Positions 58,056-64,000 of a stretch of 64,000 bases of DNA are shown here, piece after piece. A program made the translations under genes and the position numbers. Location: NCBI GenBank assembly GCA_015501605.1, contig JADNRZ010000003.1:1674001-1738000 (forward strand), read 5' to 3'. The stretch is from Panaeolus papilionaceus (Eukaryota > Basidiomycota > Agaricomycetes > Agaricales). The notes beneath the pieces are model-generated. The model did no database searches, was not told the origin of the DNA, and saw nothing but the letters and a program-made list of their open reading frames with translations. The first letter of the stretch is position 1. Each line of letters opens with the position of its first letter.

Positions 58056-60205
58056 AACGAGATCCTTCACCCCTATCACTGTCTCGGCAGATGCTCCAAG
58101 TTTTCGTCATGACGAACCGTCCGGAGTCTTTAGCCTCAGGCTATACCCACCTGTATCGACTATTGTTTCATTCTATTTCCCAACCTGATGTAGCCCTAGT
58201 AGTAGTATCTTGAACTGTATCGCTAGAACACGTGTATTTTTAATATTTAGATAAACCCTCAGAATCAGAAAACAGGATCGCCTTCAAACCCGACTACATC
58301 CGGCTGCATTAAGTCACCCAGGGCACATCCATTTACAGACTCGCAGAATATATTGCAAAAGTTCTGTTGTACCTGACAAGGACCCTTGTGGTTCCTTTGT
58401 CTGGATTTTATCTCACAAATATAAAATCAGTCGCTCAGGTTGGCTCAGACTGCTCACTGGTGCATTTTCGAATGGTGGATCGTTGGTAAGCCAACAGATC
58501 AGGGTCATCGTAGGATCACTAGTACTTACGAGCAGGTTATGGACAAAGCTGGGGACGTTCGTTTCAACCAACGCCCCTTTAGGCCTGCTCAATGACTCAG
58601 AAACTTACATATAAGCAGCTGTCCACAGGCAATCGCCTCGCCAGCTCAACAAGTTTTCAACGAGGAAACGTTTATGATTACTTGTCGAATTAATTGCTTC
58701 ACAGTTCAGGTTTTTCTATTTCTTTCACCAATCCTTTATTTTTTTACTGAAACACCTCCACCGTTACCCAGATTACAATACTATGACTGAGTTCTGCATC
58801 AAAAGCCCTCATGGTATAACCTTTGTGCCATACGACCTGTCAGGATGCATTATGGACCACCTGAGGTTCGATGTCACTTGCCTTAAAAATGCCAGCCTCG
58901 TATGCCGTTCGTGGTCCTTCGCATCTCGAACTTGGCTATTTCGAACACTGAAGCTCAATCCAACAAAGTACACCAAGCTTTTGGCACTTGGTCGAGAGTC
59001 TGCAATACGATGCTTCGCGACACACTGCAAAGCTCTTGATATTCATTCGATCGACGTTCGAACAATGCCGCCGTCACTCGTTACAACAATGTTCCCAGCT
59101 CTCGAGGAACTTTCCGTACGAAAGGCCTCTATCCCGTCGTTGAAGGACCTTTTCGAATTTGCTGCAAGATTCACGCGTCTACGTTCAGTCACATTGGACG
59201 ATGTCTGCTGGAGTCGAACTGCACCTACTCCTCTACCGTCGATACCGACCGTCGACCGTCTTGAAATACATGGGAAACTAAAATACACACATCTTTTCGA
59301 TGCACTTTGGAGTTCCAAGGTTTTTCCAAACCTCCGCTACCTCAAAGCAGGTCCCTTGGAAGAATTGCATCTGCCAGCCATTGGACTTTATCTCGCTGAC
59401 CCTGATGCGCCATGGCGAATTGAAAGCTTAACGTTGTCGCTAGCGTCTGAAGAGCATCACGTTTTTATGCCACCGCCTACAACACAAACAATACTCGGCA
59501 GAGTCATGCTGGAACGCCAAGTTCAGTCACTCTTACATGACAAATACCACTTGACCTACGGGCTATACCCTTGCTCCCTTCCACTTCCACATATGCGTCA
59601 TTTTCGGGTGAAGAGCTTCCTCGACGTGCGAAAGTTGGACCAGAGCACTGCACTATTATGGACCCCGAGATTCCTTGCCTCGATGGCCATGCCAAACCTT
59701 CAGCGCATCGAGTTCGAAATCGTACTTGACCGAGCGGGACAGTTGGACCAGTACGGTATACGTTGGTCGTTTATAGACTTTGCCTTGACCGCGGCTGAAT
59801 TTACGAGCCTGAAGAAAGCGGTTTTTATCGTTAGTGGTCCGGAACCGTCGAATTTGATGGGCATTGTAGACATGTTGTGCAAACGCTTGCCTATGTCAGC
59901 ACGTCGGGGGATATTGTATCTTCGCTCAGGGGAAGAAGGATGGGATTATGCGGTGCGTAATATTAGATAGAGTATGTACACTTTTATAGTACTTGTATTC
60001 GTACTGTGATGCAGGCACGTCAAACCTGTGGTAATAATCCGCACAAGCCCATAATATTCAGCAAAATTTCGAGTTTCTTACCCAAATTCTGAATGCGCGT
60101 TACCAGTCACGATCTTCATACTATGATGCGCGAGTGGTTTTTGCGGGTTTCTTTCGTTTTTAAAAATAAATAAATATTGTAACCCTGGAGGGGATCTAAC
60201 ATCTC
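58056..60205 (+). repeat. segmental duplication, copy 2 (contains F2)
   Basis: Second copy of the unit at 55003-57145, offset by roughly 3.07 kb. It includes the F2 gene and both flanks. Borders are approximate. Confidence 0.75.
58783..59970 (+). CDS. F-box-like paralog F2 (array 2)
   Basis: Single exon, same length as F1 (395 codons) and aligned without gaps through the F-box and middle. The start is MTEFCIKSPHGITFVPYDLS, then GCIMDHLRFDVTCLKNASLV. The first 33 codons differ from F1 at about 12 positions, while codons 34-155 differ at only three. The C-terminal block is VLDRAGQLDQYGIRWSFIDF and LPMSARRGILYLRSGEEG. Intact. Confidence 0.75.
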   Translation: MTEFCIKSPHGITFVPYDLSGCIMDHLRFDVTCLKNASLVCRSWSFASRTWLFRTLKLNPTKYTKLLALGRESAIRCFATHCKALDIHSIDVRTMPPSLVTTMFPALEELSVRKASIPSLKDLFEFAARFTRLRSVTLDDVCWSRTAPTPLPSIPTVDRLEIHGKLKYTHLFDALWSSKVFPNLRYLKAGPLEELHLPAIGLYLADPDAPWRIESLTLSLASEEHHVFMPPPTTQTILGRVMLERQVQSLLHDKYHLTYGLYPCSLPLPHMRHFRVKSFLDVRKLDQSTALLWTPRFLASMAMPNLQRIEFEIVLDRAGQLDQYGIRWSFIDFALTAAEFTSLKKAVFIVSGPEPSNLMGIVDMLCKRLPMSARRGILYLRSGEEGWDYAVRNIR

Positions 60206-60504
60206 CCAGAACTCGGCGGGGATATCGCACAGGCTATTAGACACCCTGCATGGCCCGCCAACAAAAGTTAAGCTCGGGTCCCATCAGGGTCATCGGCATG
60301 CGTATTCTTATAAAGGCTCAGTCCACTTTGTTTTATTTCAACACTCCTCAGGTCTGTTTCTAGACTGCAGCAACCCCCTGCGTACCCTTTGCCGAAAAGA
60401 GCGCCCACCAGGCCTTCGAAGATAACTGCTGTGATAAATTAGTGCGTAAACCTATTTTATTTTCCACTTCCACTCCATCTCAAATCCGTGTTGCTAGATT
60501 CACC
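59971..60504. other. spacer between F2 and F3
   Basis: The left part is the end of duplication copy 2. The right part should contain the F3 promoter. No gene is seen. Confidence 0.45.
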
Positions 60505-61725
60505 ATGACGGGATTCCTCATTACAAACAGCGCAGGCTTGAATACGCCTTTCCCATACGACCTTTCTGAATGCATTATGCGATGTATGTGGAAAGACCAT
60601 GATGTCGCTCGCCTCAAGAACGCAAGTCTTGTATGCCGATCATGGTCGGCCGCGTCTCGCACCTGGCTTTTTCGAAGGCTTCAACTCAACCCGAACAAAT
60701 ACGACGAGCTTCTGTCTCTCATGCGAGAGTCTCGAACCTGTTCGTTTGTCTCTCATTGCAGAATTCTTGATCTTCGGTATCTCGACATTGTAGCTATCAC
60801 CCCACGCTTCGCGGCATTTTTCACCCATCTCAGTGCGCTTTATATTCGAAGTGCCCCTGTTTCTTCATTGAACGCGCTATTCGAGCTCATTTCGAGATTT
60901 CCTAGCGTATGTTCTATTAGTTTACATGACTTGTCTTTCCAAACTTCCGTATCCAGTGCACTCCCTTTTCTACCCATGGTGGAACGCGTTGAAGTCTTCG
61001 GGGACATGAACTTCGGGCATTTTTTTGAAGCGATTCGACGATTTGAGGTTTTTCCCAATCTCGAACACCTCGGCGTTGGGCCGCTGAAGGAAATCCATGT
61101 GCCAGCCTTCGGGAAATTTCTCCACAGCCCCCTAACACCGTGGCCACATGGCAAATCGCAAAGCCTGACTATGTCACTCGCACTTGAAGAGGACGATTCT
61201 ATGTCTTACGATATGGCACAACCCCTGCTGCACCAGGTATCGCACCAACATCAATACCCGGACCTTGCCTCACGGAACTGGTCCTCTTTACACAAATTAT
61301 TCATCCAAACCTACGGTGTAGAACCATGTGTAGGGTCAGATGCAAGACTCAGCCATTTTAAACTGAAGGGTTTCGTGGATGTGCGTAACGCCATGCAAAG
61401 CACCGCTATAAAATGGACGCCAAGAATTCTCGCCTCATTTGGCATGTCGAACCTGCAACGCATCGAGTTCGACCTCATACTCGATCGAGCGGGGCAGTTG
61501 GATCAATATGATATTCATTGGGTATTTATAGATCTTGCGCTAAGCACGGAAGAGTGTGTGAACCCTAAGCGGGTTATCTTTGTGGTTTTGGGTCCTTCGG
61601 ACTTGATGGGCGTTGCAGATATACTTTGCCGACGATTGCCAAAGACGGCTGAACGGGGTATTTTGTATCTGAGGTCGGGAGACGACGGCGAGGATCAAGA
61701 TGCTCGAGCAGCTTTGTTACACTAA
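60505..61725 (+). CDS. F-box-like paralog F3 (array 2)
   Basis: Single exon. The start MTGFLITNSAGLNTPFPYDL at 60505 aligns with the other family starts; an in-frame extension upstream has no ATG. F-box-like part: SECIMRCMWKDHDVARLKNA, SLVCRSWSAASRTWLFRRLQ. Shared C-terminal block: LILDRAGQLDQYDIHWVFID, LPKTAERGILYLRSGDDG. It is more diverged than the F1/F2 pair and carries an insert near PDLASRNWSSLHKLFIQTYG. Intact. Same inferred role. Confidence 0.74.
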   Translation: MTGFLITNSAGLNTPFPYDLSECIMRCMWKDHDVARLKNASLVCRSWSAASRTWLFRRLQLNPNKYDELLSLMRESRTCSFVSHCRILDLRYLDIVAITPRFAAFFTHLSALYIRSAPVSSLNALFELISRFPSVCSISLHDLSFQTSVSSALPFLPMVERVEVFGDMNFGHFFEAIRRFEVFPNLEHLGVGPLKEIHVPAFGKFLHSPLTPWPHGKSQSLTMSLALEEDDSMSYDMAQPLLHQVSHQHQYPDLASRNWSSLHKLFIQTYGVEPCVGSDARLSHFKLKGFVDVRNAMQSTAIKWTPRILASFGMSNLQRIEFDLILDRAGQLDQYDIHWVFIDLALSTEECVNPKRVIFVVLGPSDLMGVADILCRRLPKTAERGILYLRSGDDGEDQDARAALLH

Positions 61726-62577
61726 TTTGGCTATTTTTAATGTATTATAGTAGATAATACAACGAGTCTATGACACCGTTAGGCTTTCTGGCGTCATATG
61801 TAGTAGTTGGACCAAGGTAAATCGATACACCTAGCGCCCATCATCCTTTTCAATCTTCCAAGTGTACTCTCGATCTCACAGCGGCCCGTGTCTCTCCATT
61901 CTCGCGAAGTTCGAACGGACTTGATTCCCAGAAATTCATGTGGCGTATGTAATTTACTTATCATGACCTCGTTATGCATTATGGAATTATCTACTGTCGC
62001 CTTTTGAGGGGGTTTCTTCCCCGCCATGCCCTTCATCGTCAATGATTTCCTAGTTCAGCGCGAACCTTTGCTGCATCTTCCTCGCCAGAATCTGCTGCGA
62101 CTGCTCCCGCCATCTGCAATGCGTCATCGGCATCGGCGGGTTCTCCATCCCCATAGATCATGTTCGTGTTGTCATGTATGTCATACTATGGCAAAAAGCA
62201 TTATGTGACGTCATGGTTTTCAACGATCTCATTCATGATTTTAGCGCCCCAAGCGACCAAACCTTTCCTAATGGCGGCCACGATAACCGCATCGATTACG
62301 CGCCCTGCGACTGGTTCTTACCATGCGAGCATTGTCTACGTCATCGGCCAACTACCCATGTACATGTATTCTGTGACGAACCTGACAACATGGCATTGAT
62401 TAAGGGTTTAGCGGATGCCTTTTTAGTGCCTTTTTCCCGTCACGAACACGCTCGAATAATCGCAGCACACCTTCATTCCATTAGGTTTGGGTAACGCATT
62501 TGAGCTTTTTCGAAAAGGTAACTCGGTTTTCTGAAGCTTGGTGTAAAGTGGGGAGCTAATTTACTCTGTAGGCCGAC
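61726..62577. other. spacer between F3 and F4 with an unexplained open frame
   Basis: It contains a plus-strand open stretch at about 62174-62494 (SAPSDQTFPNGGHDNRIDYA, PCDWFLPCEHCLRHR, ending AAHLHSIRFG) that resembles no array 2 segment. It has a start at ATGTATGTC, but composition and context are inconclusive, so I do not call it a gene. Confidence 0.3.
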
Positions 62578-63783
62578 ATGACGGGATTCACTATCATCAA
62601 CCGCAGAAACACACTATTTCTCCCACAGGAGCTCTCAGAAAGCATTCTGCAATGCATTCGAAATGACCTACCTTGCCTCAGGCAGTGTAGCCTTGTATGT
62701 CGGTCATGGAAATTGGCGTCCCAGAGGTGGCTTTTCCAAGAGATAAAGCTCAATACAAGGAACTACGAAGGACTTTCGGCACTCATACAAAGACGATCGC
62801 AAACCTATTCGTTTTCGTCATCTTGTCGATCCCTTCACATACATTCCATCGACATTGGAATGGCATCGACACTGCTTATGACGTCCCTATTCACCTCTGT
62901 CACGGACCTGCATCTTAAAACAACTTCGTTTCTGGATTTAGCGGGCTTAGTCGAGTTTATTTCGGGCTTCTCAGACCTACGTTCCCTAGAGTTGAACGAC
63001 ATATCATGGAGTCATACCACAACTGCTTCACTACCTACTCTACCAGGCATCGAGCGCCTTCAAGTCGTCGGTGGGCACTTAGACTACACTCCTTTTTTTA
63101 ATACAACAGGAAGATCCAAAGTCTTCCCCAATCTACTACATCTCACCGCAGGACCCTTGACACCAAAACGAGACATGCCAGCCCTAGGCCTCACCCTCTC
63201 CTCCTATGGCGCATCAAGCAAACTTCAAAACTTAACAGTATCATTCGCATGCGGTTTCGAATCATCCGAAGATATCATCACCTCCGGCCTGCCACCCCTC
63301 ATCGAGGCACCCCCAAGCAAACATCCCCCTCCTCCCGGGGGGTGGTCGCCCCTCCATGTCAAGTACCGCCAGACCTATGGAACAGACCCCTGCTCGATCT
63401 TGCTCCCGGAGTTGCGAATGCTGAGAGTAGACGGGTTCCTCGATGTGCGATACAAAACACAAAGCACGGCGCTATTCTGGGCCCCACGACTTCTCGTCTC
63501 CATGCTCATGCCCACAATCTGCACGATTGAGCTCACCCTTGCACTTGACCGCGCAGGGCAGTTGGACCAATACGGTATTCATTGGTCTTTCATAGATTTC
63601 GCCTTTTCAGAAGAAGAATTTGACACGCTGGAGAGGGTAGTTTTCGTTGTCACTGGTTCTGCGGATTTATTGGGTATTGCAGATATAATCTGCACGAGGT
63701 TGCCGATGTCTGCAGAACGGGGTATCATATACATTCGTTCAGGGGAAGAAGGCTCCACTTGGAGGGCTAGCAGGATGGAATAG
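62578..63783 (+). CDS. F-box-like paralog F4 (array 2)
   Basis: Single exon of 401 codons. Start MTGFTIINRRNTLFLPQELS, then ESILQCIRNDLPCLRQCSLV, CRSWKLASQRWLFQEIKLN. Middle: LVEFISGFSDLRSLELNDIS and VFPNLLHLTAGPLTPKRDMP. A Pro-rich insert (PPSKHPPPPGGW) is specific to this copy. C-terminal block: LALDRAGQLDQYGIHWSFID, LPMSAERGIIYIRSGEEGST, stop 63783. It is the most diverged member, yet the C-terminal block is nearly unchanged. Confidence 0.74.
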   Translation: MTGFTIINRRNTLFLPQELSESILQCIRNDLPCLRQCSLVCRSWKLASQRWLFQEIKLNTRNYEGLSALIQRRSQTYSFSSSCRSLHIHSIDIGMASTLLMTSLFTSVTDLHLKTTSFLDLAGLVEFISGFSDLRSLELNDISWSHTTTASLPTLPGIERLQVVGGHLDYTPFFNTTGRSKVFPNLLHLTAGPLTPKRDMPALGLTLSSYGASSKLQNLTVSFACGFESSEDIITSGLPPLIEAPPSKHPPPPGGWSPLHVKYRQTYGTDPCSILLPELRMLRVDGFLDVRYKTQSTALFWAPRLLVSMLMPTICTIELTLALDRAGQLDQYGIHWSFIDFAFSEEEFDTLERVVFVVTGSADLLGIADIICTRLPMSAERGIIYIRSGEEGSTWRASRME

Positions 63784-64000
63784 CGAGTGCCGTACCTGGC
63801 AATTTATCATCTAGATAGACATTCGTCAACTTTTTACCTCAAGGGTGCGTTTGGACTTTATCACAAAGAACCGTATCCAACTTGTTGAGTTCTATGACAT
63901 TTTGACTGATGCATGTACATAATATTACACGACCTTAATAGATAAGATACCAGACCAGAGATGGAACGCACTAATACAGGGTGCTTAGCTTAACACGAGA
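63784..64000. other. 3' flank of F4
   Basis: No feature seen up to the window end. Confidence 0.5.

Overview
The window is nuclear DNA of a fungus, almost certainly a mushroom-forming basidiomycete (Agaricomycetes). The reasons are dense short introns (about 45-90 bases, GT...AG), closely packed genes on both strands, a velvet-family regulator, an Arp9-type SWI/SNF actin-related protein, and tandem families of F-box-like proteins. I see no rRNA, tRNA, CRISPR or bacterial-type features. The species cannot be named from the sequence.

Bases 1-37,100 are mostly conserved housekeeping genes. On the minus strand, in order: IML1 (GATOR1/SEACIT), CYT1 (cytochrome c1 of complex III), a CYSTM peptide, a velvet-domain regulator and TIM23. 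A plus-strand mitochondrial-type TPR protein shares a 202-base promoter with TIM23. Next on the minus strand come a P-loop kinase-like protein with an RGG tail, a SNX41/ATG20 sorting nexin, BFR2/AATF (ribosome assembly), a C2H2 zinc-finger orphan and VMS1 (ribosome quality control). VMS1 is divergent from SEC53 (phosphomannomutase). A trypsin-fold protein with no visible signal peptide is divergent from POL3 (DNA polymerase delta). A SET-domain protein and RPL30 close the region.

Bases 37,300-47,610 hold a tandem array of five multi-exon F-box-like paralogs (A-E) and a sixth decayed fragment (F), all on the plus strand. A carries a 680-base MITE-like insertion exactly at its exon 1 splice donor, C is a pseudogene, and B, D and E look intact. 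All five share a short motif upstream of the start codon. Bases 47,760-52,840 return to conserved genes: ARP9 and ERG7 (lanosterol synthase, with an unusual Asn/Gly-rich tail).

Bases 54,580-64,000 hold a small unknown gene and a second, unrelated array of four single-exon F-box-like paralogs (F1-F4). F1 and F2 sit in a segmental duplication of about 2.1 kb and show a mosaic pattern: divergent F-box ends and a nearly identical middle, as gene conversion would give. The two arrays are the accessory, fast-evolving part of the window. They are the best candidates for something undescribed: lineage-specific substrate receptors of SCF ubiquitin ligases evolving by duplication, conversion and decay.
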